Assembly: GCA_022641835.1 (NCBI GenBank) | Contig: CP048721.1 | Coordinates: 62,001 to 126,000 of the forward strand | Direction of reading: 5' to 3' | From: Petasospora fabianii | Lineage: Eukaryota > Ascomycota > Saccharomycetes > Phaffomycetales > Wickerhamomycetaceae | Length of the DNA stretch: 64,000 bases | In this document: positions 18,746 through 27,613 of the stretch, in pieces | Layout: each line of letters starts with the position of its first letter | Position numbering within the stretch: position 1 is the stretch's first letter | Made by a program: the position numbers and the translations under genes | The notes under the pieces: generated by a model | Told to the model about the DNA's origin: nothing | Databases searched by the model: none | What the model saw: the letters and a program-made list of their open reading frames with translations, nothing else

Positions 18746-20380
18746 ATGGGTCAGCCAGTGTCTTCGCTCTCGAGTACACCATACACGTACAAGTCTCCAT
18801 TAGTGTCCTTTAAGGGCACACTTGTCCTTGATGACAAGACAAAAAAGCCAATGTGCTATCGTTTTGCAAACATTCGTTATGCACTTCCACCAACTGGTGA
18901 TTATCGCTGGGAGAAGCCCCGTCCAGTGCCAGACGACTATGATTATTCCTCCTATAACTATGAAGAGTTTGGCCTCCCGTGTCCTGCTCCCCACGTCTCG
19001 AATCCCAACATTGACTATCTGAACAGTTACACTGATAAGTCAGAAGACTGTCTCTATCTCAATATATGGACACCATTGTCTGCAATTGAGAAGCCACGTG
19101 AAACTCTTCCAGTGCTTTTCTATATCCATGGTGGATGGTTACAATACGGTGCAGCTTCTCAATCTCCAGTCTATGATCCGAGTGATTTGATGTCTACACC
19201 TAATCTCACATCTAAGTATATCATTGTATCTGCTGGTTATAGATTGAATGCATTTGGTTTCCTAAGTGGTGAAGAGCTGGGCCCCGAAGTTTCCAATTTT
19301 GGTTTATGGGATCAAAGAGCAGCTCTTGAATGGACTGCTAAGAACATATCCAATTTTGGTGGTGATCCAGATAAGATTACCGTTTCTGGTCTTAGTGCTG
19401 GTTCATATTCTACTTTTTTCCAATTGGCATATGAGATGTATCACCCTCAGGAGAAACAAATCATTAAACAAGTTGTTCATTTCTCTAATGCACTTGCTGT
19501 ACAGCCAAAGGACACCAAGGAGACTATGGCTCAATTTGAAGAGTTTTGTGACAAGTTTGGTATTGATAAGACATTAGATGCATCTACTAAACTCTCCCAG
19601 TTAAAGAAGATTGACCAGCATGAGATTGTTAAGATGATTCCAGAGATGAAACTTCACACTTTCCGTGCAGTTACTGATGATTCTTTCATTTCCAAGACTC
19701 TTCTTGCTGATATTAAGTCTGGTGTCTATGCTAAAAAGCTCACTGATCGTAACATTAAGATGATCATTGGACAAGTGAGTAATGAACCTCCACTCTATGG
19801 TGCCTTAAACACACCAAGAACCAAATCTGAGCTTGTGATTCAATTGGAGAACTATTATCCAAAATCTACACTTGATGATCTCATGGAGATGTATTACCCA
19901 AAGGACTTGACTGAAGATGATCCTGATTTCCAAAAGAGACTAACAGATGTATTTGGACTCATTTGTGCTGATACACAAGTTACTGCATCTACACGTGGAT
20001 ATCTTAACAATTTGATTAAAGGTGGATTCCCACTCTCTTCTATTCATCGTTATCACATTGATTTCATTTCCAAGAAGTCAAAGGCAACTCTTGCAGAACA
20101 TGGTGTCTTTAATGGAGTTACACATGGTATGGATCAACCCTTGTGGTTCTATGCCGTGTCCGCTACTGGTTCTATTGATGAAGATGAATCTAAATGTGTA
20201 TTGGAATTCATTAAGCCATACACTGATTTCATTTGTATGAAAGGGATTGATTGGGGGACATCTGACATTAAGGAAGTTAGATCATTTAATGCCAATGGTA
20301 GTGTAACCATTGAAAAAGATGGATATTGGAATGAAGCTTGTGAGATTGCTGATAGAATCTATGCTGCGCAGTTGGAATGA
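18746..20380 (+). CDS. Type B carboxylesterase/lipase family protein
   Basis: Alpha/beta-hydrolase of the cholinesterase-like type. The nucleophile elbow is GLSAG with S217, the oxyanion-hole motif is YIHGGW near residue 130, the EDCLYLNIW signature lies near residues 99-107, and the catalytic histidine is probably in GVTHGMDQPLW. The 544-residue protein has no signal peptide, so it is probably intracellular. The N-terminus MGQPVSS fits the N-myristoylation pattern (G2, small residue at position 6), which suggests membrane tethering. The substrate cannot be deduced. It converges with ERG25. Confidence 0.82.
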   Translation: MGQPVSSLSSTPYTYKSPLVSFKGTLVLDDKTKKPMCYRFANIRYALPPTGDYRWEKPRPVPDDYDYSSYNYEEFGLPCPAPHVSNPNIDYLNSYTDKSEDCLYLNIWTPLSAIEKPRETLPVLFYIHGGWLQYGAASQSPVYDPSDLMSTPNLTSKYIIVSAGYRLNAFGFLSGEELGPEVSNFGLWDQRAALEWTAKNISNFGGDPDKITVSGLSAGSYSTFFQLAYEMYHPQEKQIIKQVVHFSNALAVQPKDTKETMAQFEEFCDKFGIDKTLDASTKLSQLKKIDQHEIVKMIPEMKLHTFRAVTDDSFISKTLLADIKSGVYAKKLTDRNIKMIIGQVSNEPPLYGALNTPRTKSELVIQLENYYPKSTLDDLMEMYYPKDLTEDDPDFQKRLTDVFGLICADTQVTASTRGYLNNLIKGGFPLSSIHRYHIDFISKKSKATLAEHGVFNGVTHGMDQPLWFYAVSATGSIDEDESKCVLEFIKPYTDFICMKGIDWGTSDIKEVRSFNANGSVTIEKDGYWNEACEIADRIYAAQLE

Positions 20381-20729
20381 GCAGACAATACATCATTACA
20401 TTAAGGTATTCTCTTTAGAATTCAACATAAGTCATTAGCACTATATGAAAGTTCTCTTTTGTTACAGAAAAAGGCAATATTTGAACGTAATTATGAAATT
20501 GTATGTGTATGTGGGATTAAATCCCAGTGTGTTTAGCAAAACGAAACAAGCAATAAGGTAGGATTAAGAATCGTTGAACAAACAAGGTGAATAAAAAAGC
20601 ACAGAGTCGTTGATCAAATGATGAGAGCAAATGGCACAGCCATAGGTCTCTCTTTGGACAACTTCTGTATGGTATGTGTTGGTGGATTGTTGTTTCATTT
20701 CAGGTGTCTATGTGTGATGAAGAGAGAGC
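20381..20729. other. Intergenic region between convergent carboxylesterase and ERG25
   Basis: A 349-base AT-rich stretch acting as 3' region for both genes. It has no recognisable RNA gene, repeat or coding frame. Confidence 0.4.
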
Positions 20730-21668
20730 TTACTGAGTCTTCTTAGAAGCCATAGCCTTCTTTTCAGCCTTAAGTCTCATTCTTTCTTCTCTTTCAGCCT
20801 TAGCTTCTGGACCAGCCTCGGTATCGAGGGTGAAATCCCACCATCTGAAAGAAGAAGCGTAGTTACCAATGAAATAGTGGTGGTGCAAATCGTGGTGTTC
20901 AGCGCCAGCCCAGAATGGTAGGAAATGATGAAGGGACCATGGGAATTCATAACCAGAATGAGCATCAACAGCTTGGAACAATCTCAAAGTGATCCAAAGA
21001 CACAAAGTGAACAAGTGCAAGTTAGAAGTGAAATAGACCCAAATGATTGGCATACCAACGGTACCGAAACCAAGAATCATTGTCTCAGCTGGATGAGCAT
21101 ATTCAGCGGTAAGACCGAAAGGAGCAGCATAACGGTGGTGTTGCTTATGAATGTACTTATAGAATGGACCATAGTGGAACAATCTATGAGCCCAGTAATG
21201 CCAGATGTCTTCTAGGACAAAGAAGATGCAAATTTGGTAGAAAGAAGTTGTCCATGATGGGAAAGGAACAGTGATTGAGATTCCAAGTTTTTGACATGTT
21301 GGATGGAAAGTCCAAATAGGAACAGATTCAACAAGGAAATGAGAAATGAGAACAGACTTAAGACATTCCCATTGTTCCTTATTAGTTGGGATCTTTGTTG
21401 GTTGAATCTTATACTTGTTGAAGTATGGCATGTGATCAATGATAAACCAAGGAAGACAACGGAAGAAGTACATAAACTCATGAAGACAAAAGAACATAAG
21501 ACCAGTAGCAAGAACATCATTCTGCATATAGTGGTACCAAGCAGACCAATAACGTTCGACATAAGGAAGTTCTGGGAAGGCCTTAGCCACAAGTGAGAGG
21601 GACTCACGATAGTTGGCGGCAACAGGGAGTGCCTCTGAAAGTGTAGTGTTTGCAAATACAAGAGACAT
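20730..21668 (-). CDS. ERG25: C-4 methylsterol oxidase
   Basis: Endoplasmic-reticulum di-iron enzyme that begins removal of the two C-4 methyl groups in ergosterol synthesis. The 312-residue protein has several hydrophobic segments and the three histidine boxes of the family: HRLFH, HKQHH and HHDLHHH. It ends in a lysine-rich cytosolic tail ([13 protein letters not shown]), a KKxx-like arrangement typical of ER residents. Length matches yeast Erg25 (309). Codon choice is that of a well-expressed gene. Two sterol-element motifs lie 293 and 345 bases upstream. Confidence 0.94.
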   Translation of the reverse strand: MSLVFANTTLSEALPVAANYRESLSLVAKAFPELPYVERYWSAWYHYMQNDVLATGLMFFCLHEFMYFFRCLPWFIIDHMPYFNKYKIQPTKIPTNKEQWECLKSVLISHFLVESVPIWTFHPTCQKLGISITVPFPSWTTSFYQICIFFVLEDIWHYWAHRLFHYGPFYKYIHKQHHRYAAPFGLTAEYAHPAETMILGFGTVGMPIIWVYFTSNLHLFTLCLWITLRLFQAVDAHSGYEFPWSLHHFLPFWAGAEHHDLHHHYFIGNYASSFRWWDFTLDTEAGPEAKAEREERMRLKAEKKAMASKKTQ

Positions 21669-21960
21669 GATTTGAGTTTGGAGTTAGCGGACCGTTGAAG
21701 GACTGCTTATTGTGATAAGAAGAAAGAGATGGAGAAGAAGAGGTGAAGGATGGGAAGGGGATAGAGCTAATGTTTGTGGCTAAAGAAGAGAATTGTTGTT
21801 GTTGAAGTGGGCGGCTAATCTTTGGGTGGGCGGTGGTTTGATATATAAGAGGAAAAACGCGCACGATGAAAAAAAAGGCGCGTGGCGCTCAGCTCAGCTC
21901 AGCTGCTCAGCTGTTCCTCAGGCTGAGCCGATGTTTATGAAGTTAAACGAGCATCTTGGC

Positions 21961-21967
21961 TATACGA
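21961..21967 (-). promoter_or_regulatory. Sterol regulatory element TCGTATA (proximal)
   Basis: The + strand reads TATACGA, which is TCGTATA in the ERG25 direction. This is the core site of the Upc2/Ecm22 zinc-cluster activators of ergosterol genes. It lies about 293 bases before the ERG25 start. Confidence 0.6.
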
Positions 21968-22012
21968 CGTTCGGGTCGCGCACTTCTCGTTTAGATTTTG
22001 CTACGCTTTTGC

Positions 22013-22019
22013 TATACGA
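22013..22019 (-). promoter_or_regulatory. Sterol regulatory element TCGTATA (distal)
   Basis: A second identical 7-base core 52 bases from the first and in the same orientation, about 345 bases before the ERG25 start. Two copies in one promoter make chance less likely. Confidence 0.6.
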
Positions 22020-22093
22020 GGGGGACACATTTGAAGACACACTACAGATCAGGAGGTTTGCTTTGCTCTCGTTCAGATCGCATTAGATATCAC

Positions 22094-22124
22094 ACGGTGG
22101 TACACGGTGGCGTCGTACCACCGT
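22094..22124. repeat. Inverted repeat ACGGTGGTAC / GTACCACCGT
   Basis: Perfect 10-base arms separated by 11 bases, followed by two more partial GTACCA copies up to 22150. It could be a dyad site for a dimeric regulator or form a cruciform. No known factor is assigned. Confidence 0.6.
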
Positions 22125-22206
22125 ACCATGTACCACGTCCCACGTACCACCTTAAACAAGAGAGGGGGCGGTGCACATACATTCTCTACAAGAGTCACTT
22201 TTCATA

Positions 22207-22237
22207 TAATCATTCATGTAATCATTCATGTAATCAT
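22207..22237. repeat. 12-base tandem repeat TAATCATTCATG
   Basis: About two and a half copies in tandem in the ERG25/SDR promoter region. Function unknown. Confidence 0.55.
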
Positions 22238-22444
22238 ATCGAACGATATAAATCGGTTAAACTGTCTCTTCTCTCTATACTACTGCTACTACTACTACTA
22301 CTTGTATGCCCTAAACGACCCGCAAGCATTTGTATTGGTAGGCGCACACACTCTCGCCCCCCTGGTTTCAATTTCTTTTTTGCTTATGTAATCAAAAACT
22401 ATTATCATCTCTCCTATTAAACACCCGCACACCATAAATATAGT

Positions 22445-22450
22445 CACGTG
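22445..22450. promoter_or_regulatory. E-box CACGTG
   Basis: Palindromic bHLH site 172 bases before the SDR start, in the context TCACGTGCCC. The TCACGTG form is the Cbf1-type site; other bHLH factors could also use it. Confidence 0.4.
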
Positions 22451-22621
22451 CCCGTTTTAACTATCGCTTCAGTTGCTCCTTTCGTCAGTTCCTTTTGACC
22501 CACTTGCGGCTGTGGTGGGTGTGGGGCGTCAGCACCACAATTAATCTTTTTATAGGAAATGATTTATCCAGTTATAACCATAGGTGTATAAAGTCATCGA
22601 ATAAACTACAACCTTAACAAA

Positions 22622-23431
22622 ATGTCTATGGGTAAAGCAGCTCTTCAACGTCTTGCAGGTAAGACCATCTTTATCACTGGTGCCTCTAGTGGTATCGGAA
22701 AGGCAACTGCCCTTGAATATGCTAATGCTGCTGATGGTCAAGTTTCTTTGATTCTTGCAGCTCGAAGACTTGATAAACTACAGGAGGTTAAAAATCAATT
22801 ACAGACTCAATTCCCATCTTTAAAATGTCATGTTGGTGAACTTGATGTCTCCAAGTCTGGTTCTATTGATCCATTCCTTGAATCTCTACCAGATGATTTT
22901 AAAGACATTGACATCCTTGTTAATAATGCAGGTAAAGCCCTTGGTAATGATAAAGTTGGTACCATCAAGCAACAAGATGTTACAGAGACTTTTGATACTA
23001 ATGTCCTTGGTATGATTGCAATTACCCAGGCTGTCTTACCTATCTTTAAGAAGAAGAATTCTGGTGATATTGTTCAACTTGGTTCAATTGCTGGAAGGGA
23101 TGCATACCCAGGTGGTTCCATTTATTGTGCTTCAAAATTTGCCCTAAGAGCATTTACTGATTCTTTAAGAAAAGAACTTATTGATACAAACATTAGAGTT
23201 ATTGAAGTTCAACCTGGTGCAGTTGAAACCGAGTTCTCTATTGTGAGAAATTATGGTGATAAAAATAAAGCAGATGAAGTTTATAAAGGTCGTAAACCTT
23301 TATATGCTGATGATATTGCTGAATTGATTGTCTTTGCAACTTCTAGAAAATCAAACACTGTCGTTGCTGAGTTGTTAGTGTTCCCAACTGATCAAGCTAG
23401 TGCTTCTCATGTTTATAAGAGACCAGAGTAA
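22622..23431 (+). CDS. NADP-dependent 3-hydroxy acid / serine dehydrogenase, YMR226C-like SDR
   Basis: Classical short-chain dehydrogenase. It has the TGASSGIG coenzyme loop (G20-G26), AARR after beta-2 favouring NADP, the NNAG motif near residue 101 and the catalytic triad S155, Y168, K172 (YCASK). The 269 residues align from end to end with S. cerevisiae YMR226C, an NADP-dependent dehydrogenase for L-allo-threonine, serine and other 3-hydroxy acids. Matching segments include KALG, [15 protein letters not shown] and FPTDQAS. Cytosolic, no targeting signal. Divergent from ERG25. Confidence 0.88.
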   Translation: MSMGKAALQRLAGKTIFITGASSGIGKATALEYANAADGQVSLILAARRLDKLQEVKNQLQTQFPSLKCHVGELDVSKSGSIDPFLESLPDDFKDIDILVNNAGKALGNDKVGTIKQQDVTETFDTNVLGMIAITQAVLPIFKKKNSGDIVQLGSIAGRDAYPGGSIYCASKFALRAFTDSLRKELIDTNIRVIEVQPGAVETEFSIVRNYGDKNKADEVYKGRKPLYADDIAELIVFATSRKSNTVVAELLVFPTDQASASHVYKRPE

Positions 23432-23773
23432 ACAATATATACATTCTTTACTTCAATATAACATATTCTTCATAATCATTCATAAGAACATATTGATAAT
23501 CAATATAAGACTCAACCATATGAATAAAGTACAAATTTGTTATATTGCCTAAGGTATACCCGCTCCGAGCCAATCATATTGCAGTTCCCCAGCTTTCCGC
23601 GAGTATATGACAAGGGGGTGGGGGGTAAAGCGAAGGGCACAATAACCGAATAACTCGCTGTCCGAATAAACCGTTTGTTTTATACGTCATACATTGCTAT
23701 CCTGTGTTTTTACTTGTATGAGATCAATTGACTCGGTTAACTTAAACTATTCCATTGACTCACAGCGTTGCCC

Positions 23774-24010
23774 CTACGTCGTCTCACTATCAATATTGTC
23801 TTCCCCGGATTTCATCATATTAGACTTCTCTATCTCCCCAATCTCTATAACTCTACTCCCCGCATAATAGACTATCCCCTCTTTAAGCCTTCCATGTTTC
23901 AGCCCCACACTTAGCAAGTTCACCCATATCATTCCATTATTCGCTCGATCCGTGGAGTATGGTATGGAAAGATGACTATTCCGAGACCCACGGAAGGTAG
24001 TGTATTCCAC
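23774..24010 (-). CDS. Possible small protein upstream of FDH1, doubtful
   Basis: A 78-codon frame starting MEYTTFRGSRNSHLS and ending in an acidic tail. Composition is fairly balanced and not low-complexity, which is why I list it, but I recognise no family. It sits where the FDH1 promoter would be expected. Chance is a real alternative. Confidence 0.2.
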   Translation of the reverse strand: MEYTTFRGSRNSHLSIPYSTDRANNGMIWVNLLSVGLKHGRLKEGIVYYAGSRVIEIGEIEKSNMMKSGEDNIDSETT

Positions 24011-24053
24011 GGGTGTTTTATCTTAAAGCTTATTAAATCTTATATGTATATAT

Positions 24054-24054
24054 A

Positions 24055-24087
<33 letters not shown>
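24054..24087. repeat. TA-dinucleotide repeat
   Basis: About seventeen TA units just upstream of FDH1, possibly acting as an extended TATA/melting region or simply a microsatellite. Confidence 0.7.
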
Positions 24088-24089
<2 letters not shown>

Positions 24090-24147
24090 ACCTTGTTCCC
24101 CCCTTGAATCCTGAATATATATCAAACCTATATACAATCAAGTAATC

Positions 24148-25248
24148 ATGTCTGCTGGGAAAGTACTTGCCATCCTCTTCAAAGGAGGAGAATATAACGT
24201 TCCAAAACTTCTTGGATCAGCTGAGAATGCACTTGGTATTCAAAAATTCCTTGCTGATAATGGTCGTTCCCTTTATTCAACATCTGATAAAGGTGTTGAA
24301 ATTGATGAACATATAAAAGATGCTGAAATTATCATCTCTACACCTTTCAATCCAGCTTATATCTCCAAGGAAAGACTTGAATCTGCAAAGAATCTTAAAC
24401 TCCTCATTACTGCAGGTGTTGGATCTGATCATATTGATTTGGATTACATTAACAAATCTGGTCGTAAGATTTCAGTGTTGGAAGTTACAGGTTCAAATAC
24501 CACTTCAGTGGCAGAACACGTTTTACTTACAATCTTGGCCCTGGTTAAGAATTTCATTCCAGCTCATGAAGATGCCATTGCAGGTGGTTGGAACATTGCC
24601 AAGATCTCTCGTGAAGCCTATGATTTAGAAGGTAAAACCGTTGCTACCATTGGTGCTGGTCGTATCGGTTACAAAGTCTTGGAAAGATTGTATCCTTTTA
24701 AGCCAAAGGAGTTGTTATATTATGATTATCAACCATTATCTAAGGAGTTGGAATCCAAAGTCAATGCTAGAAGGGTTGATACTGTTGAAGAATTGGTTTC
24801 ACAAGCTGATATTGTCACTATTAATGCTCCATTACATGCTGGTACTAAAGGTTTAGTTAACAAAGAGCTCTTATCCAAATTTAAACCAGGTTCTTTACTT
24901 GTTAACACTGCACGTGGAGCCATTTGTGATGCACAAGCAGTTGCTGATGCAGTTAAATCTGGTCAATTAAGAGGATATGGTGGTGATGTTTGGTATCCAC
25001 AACCGGCACCTCTTGATCATCCATGGAGAAATTTCACTAATAAGTATGGTGGTGGTAATGCTATGACTCCACATGTCTCCGGTTCCAACTTGGATGCACA
25101 GGCTCGTTATTCTGAAGGTGTTAAGAACATTTTGACTTCTTACTTCACCGGTAAGCTTGATTATAGACCACAGGATGTTATCTTGCTTGATGGTGAATAT
25201 GTCACCAAATCATATGGTGCTGATAAGAAAGTTGTTGGTTTGAAGTGA
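24148..25248 (+). CDS. FDH1: NAD-dependent formate dehydrogenase
   Basis: Oxidises formate to CO2 with NAD in the cytosol, for formate detoxification or the last step of methanol oxidation. The 366-residue protein has the Rossmann loop GAGRIG at 169-174 followed by YYDYQ, whose aspartate favours NAD. Other catalytic-site motifs are NTARGAICD with the substrate arginine, the WYPQPAPLDHPWR signature of FDH, and TPHVSG with the active histidine. Length matches Candida boidinii FDH (364). On its own the gene does not prove methylotrophy, since many non-methylotrophs carry it. Confidence 0.95.
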   Translation: MSAGKVLAILFKGGEYNVPKLLGSAENALGIQKFLADNGRSLYSTSDKGVEIDEHIKDAEIIISTPFNPAYISKERLESAKNLKLLITAGVGSDHIDLDYINKSGRKISVLEVTGSNTTSVAEHVLLTILALVKNFIPAHEDAIAGGWNIAKISREAYDLEGKTVATIGAGRIGYKVLERLYPFKPKELLYYDYQPLSKELESKVNARRVDTVEELVSQADIVTINAPLHAGTKGLVNKELLSKFKPGSLLVNTARGAICDAQAVADAVKSGQLRGYGGDVWYPQPAPLDHPWRNFTNKYGGGNAMTPHVSGSNLDAQARYSEGVKNILTSYFTGKLDYRPQDVILLDGEYVTKSYGADKKVVGLK

Positions 25249-25352
25249 TATATATATATATCTATATTATATCTCTATATACATTATATCTCTATATACA
25301 TTATATCTATATCTATATCTATATCTATATCTATATCTATATCTATCTATAT
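25247..25352. repeat. AT-rich tandem repeats after FDH1
   Basis: TA repeats, then copies of a 22-base ATATCTCTATATACATT-type unit, then about eight copies of ATATCT. Low-complexity DNA directly after the FDH1 stop codon. Confidence 0.75.
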
Positions 25353-25627
25353 GATTCAAATCTATTCATATATGCATGAATAATAGATCTGACGCCCCGG
25401 AGGTGACGCATTTGCCGAATCGGAAATGGCCGAAATTTTCTTTTTCTTTTATGTGACAAAAATCGGAGCAAACCGGGTGATGAGACCCGGTGACTCGGGT
25501 GAAGTCTTTTTAATCCGGGTTGGGATATGGTGATGGATAAAAGGTGTTTCACCCCCGGGTTATTTATTTCTTTCTTTATACCTCTTCTTTATTGCTTACA
25601 ACACTTAAAACTGGTTGACTTAAAGAT
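25353..25627. promoter_or_regulatory. Promoter with clustered CCGGGT motifs
   Basis: Upstream of the next gene, an exact inverted repeat ACCGGGT-N6-ACCCGGT (25472-25491) is followed by further CGGGT copies near 25496, 25514 and 25556. Just upstream lies CCGAATCGG with a nearby GGCCGAA (25415-25435). The cluster looks like a multi-site operator for an unknown dimeric regulator. Confidence 0.5.
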
Positions 25628-26272
25628 ATGTCATTTGAAAAACTACCGACGGAGCTTAAGCTCACTTTACTATCACACACCCATACACTTGAACCATTTT
25701 GCATTTCCCGCGAGGTGACACATCTAACGCATTACATTCAAGCTAAAAAACTTGAATATCATCTAAACCAAAAACCATTACTTGTATCGATATATTCTTC
25801 ATTTGGAAGAGATGCACATAAGAAAGTTTTCTATGAGACTTGTGTCTCATCAACGTCTAAAAGCATGACTAAGATAACATTGGGTCAAATGCATCATAAG
25901 GAATCATTATTACAATCTGCACCAAATTTTAAAGATACTTATAGAAATGAGACTCACTTAGATTTGTTAATGCCCGAAGAACAAACTTCATGTCGTGTTT
26001 TCATATCTCTGGTGGATTCTACTACGATGAAACCTGTATTACAACATACTACAAGTATCTTTGAAGGGCAATCAAATGTGGAGATGGCTCATGGTATGGA
26101 GATGAAAGTGAGACTTGAGAAAGGTTTGCTTGAACCACCAAAGGATGGGGTTTATGAATGGAATGATAGTTATAATTATGGATTACATGTGGATGGATTT
26201 AGTATTAAGACGGGGGAGTTTATTGAATTGTTTGAGAATGATAACGATGGTCGTTTAATTGTGAGGTATTGA
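25628..26272 (+). CDS. Unrecognised protein, possibly F-box-like N-terminus
   Basis: A 214-residue protein with normal composition. It starts MSFEKLPTELKLTLLSHT, which resembles the L-P-x-E-L-x-x-x-I/L opening of an F-box, but the rest of an F-box is not clear. The remainder contains alternating hydrophobic residues suggesting beta strands and ends in DGRLIVRY. No membrane segment or signal peptide. It has an unusual promoter with clustered CCGGGT motifs. I do not assign a function; an F-box role is a guess from about 15 residues. Confidence 0.6.
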   Translation: MSFEKLPTELKLTLLSHTHTLEPFCISREVTHLTHYIQAKKLEYHLNQKPLLVSIYSSFGRDAHKKVFYETCVSSTSKSMTKITLGQMHHKESLLQSAPNFKDTYRNETHLDLLMPEEQTSCRVFISLVDSTTMKPVLQHTTSIFEGQSNVEMAHGMEMKVRLEKGLLEPPKDGVYEWNDSYNYGLHVDGFSIKTGEFIELFENDNDGRLIVRY

Positions 26273-26561
26273 TTGCATTATTTTCTACTTTGTTTAGACA
26301 TATGGGGATGTACTTGTATATAGGTAATCTCTAGTATAAAGGTTTGGATCTAGTTAATATGTATTGAATCTATATATTTGTATATGCTTTGTATATATTT
26401 TGTATATGCTTTCTATATGTTTTCTATATGTTTTCTATATGGTTTGATTGATCAGGTGCCGACATCACCAGTCGCGTCGCGTAAATTTGTTCAAGTAGAG
26501 ATCTATGTATAAGATGACATGGCGTATTAGGATAGTGAGTCAACTATTAGATAAAGTTGAA
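26273..26561. repeat. AT-rich spacer with 11-base tandem repeats
   Basis: Contains repeated TTTTCTATATG and TTTGTATATG units at about 26375-26441. Nothing else is recognisable. Confidence 0.55.
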
Positions 26562-27287
26562 ATGGTTACACAGACACCACGTAAAAGACGGAAACAGAAT
26601 CGAAATGTCAATACAACGGATCGAGATCCTGATTATAAGGCACCATCGGGTTTAATCAACTCTATCACAAAGTCATCACAATCGGGAACACCACTTAGTG
26701 TTAAGAAGAAGACTAAGAAAGGATCTACTTTAAATGATGAGTACTCATTAAGGTATTGGGATAAGTTTAGACTTTATACACTAAGGTCTTTGTTGGACAA
26801 CTATACTGCCAATGGACAAGATGATGGTAACAACAACTGGACAAAGTTGAATATCGATGATGTATTTAATTATCTAAAGGAGAAGATCAAAGATAGTCAT
26901 GTATTTGACTCTAATGAATTAACGATGGAACTATTAAAAGAAGGGTTAAAAGAACTTGAAAGGGTTAAGAGGTTTCTTCCGCGTATGGAGGGTAAAGTTG
27001 AAGTTAAGCCGAGGGATAATGAGAAGCAAGATGACGGATCATTACGTCAACCAATGGAAGACAAAGAAAACAAAGAAAACAACAACAAAACATTAACTGC
27101 CGAGGATATTTATGCGCTTCTGATGCACTATGGACTTTCAGATACTGGACCATCATTAGAAAAATTACGTCAATTACCAACCTCGGTATTGAGTGTTATT
27201 CCTAAGTGTACTACCCCCACACAGAGTGATGAAGATGAAAGACGATCGGTCGAGTGGATGCATAGATTCTTACAATACTTTGTGTGA
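26562..27287 (+). CDS. Unrecognised basic, probably nuclear protein
   Basis: From the ATG at 26562 the protein is 241 residues; an in-frame ATG at 26505 adds 19. The N-terminus is strongly basic (TPRKRRKQNRN and VKKKTKKGS), resembling nuclear localisation signals. A predicted helical region follows (EYSLRYWDKFRLYTLRSLL). Near residue 185 there are two adjacent KEN motifs (DKENKEN), the APC/C destruction signal, which may be chance in an N/K/E-rich stretch. The C-terminal 50 residues are more compact. I recognise no family. Confidence 0.6.
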   Translation: MVTQTPRKRRKQNRNVNTTDRDPDYKAPSGLINSITKSSQSGTPLSVKKKTKKGSTLNDEYSLRYWDKFRLYTLRSLLDNYTANGQDDGNNNWTKLNIDDVFNYLKEKIKDSHVFDSNELTMELLKEGLKELERVKRFLPRMEGKVEVKPRDNEKQDDGSLRQPMEDKENKENNNKTLTAEDIYALLMHYGLSDTGPSLEKLRQLPTSVLSVIPKCTTPTQSDEDERRSVEWMHRFLQYFV

Positions 27288-27613
27288 TTGTTATATAGAT
27301 GTCATATTGATGTTATATAACTGTCATAAAGACTTCATATAGATGTTTTATTTATGATCAATAGTCATATATCTAATGCATATTCAATCAATATATTAAT
27401 CAATCAATAGGTCCAATGGAAGTTTTAACAATATAAGCGTGACTATCCATGTTATATTGATCTTACATAACAGATTCGCGGTGGGTCACCGGTAAAAAAC
27501 TCAAGTTTTCGCGTTTCCCCACGCGCGGCTATTTTATAAGAAGGTGGGGTTGCACATACTATTACTCTTACCCTTACTCTTCACAATAGTATTAGATCTT
27601 AGTCTCTACAAGT
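27288..27613. promoter_or_regulatory. CRC1 upstream region with CGG-N7-CCG dyad
   Basis: A 326-base gap. It carries CGGTG-GGT-CACCG, a perfect dyad at 27479-27491 with CGG and CCG ends as used by zinc-cluster dimers, then TTTTCGCG near 27506 and CACGCGCGG near 27520. Which factor binds is not known. Confidence 0.45.

Larger units (their letters stand above)
21669..22621. promoter_or_regulatory. Long divergent ERG25 / SDR promoter region
   Basis: This 953-base region holds two TCGTATA sterol elements, a CAGCT-rich repeat at 21887-21935, an inverted repeat of ACGGTGGTAC (22094-22103 and 22115-22124), an imperfect 12-base tandem repeat (TAATCATTCATG, 22207-22237), a CTA-trinucleotide run near 22280 and a CACGTG E-box at 22445-22450. 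Small frames crossing it are low-complexity and unconvincing. Its length and site density suggest a heavily regulated promoter. Confidence 0.55.
23432..24147. promoter_or_regulatory. SDR 3' end and FDH1 upstream region
   Basis: A 716-base gap. It holds a G-rich element (AAGGGGGTGGGGGGTAAAG near 23612), which resembles Mig1/Adr1-type sites, a doubtful 78-codon frame on the minus strand, and a TA-dinucleotide run at about 24054-24087 about 60 bases before the FDH1 start. Confidence 0.4.

Noticed and set aside
22107-22391. 94-codon frame between ERG25 and the SDR gene
   Set aside because: Runs through tandem repeats (HVIIHVII, YYCYYYYY) and is therefore a repeat artefact.
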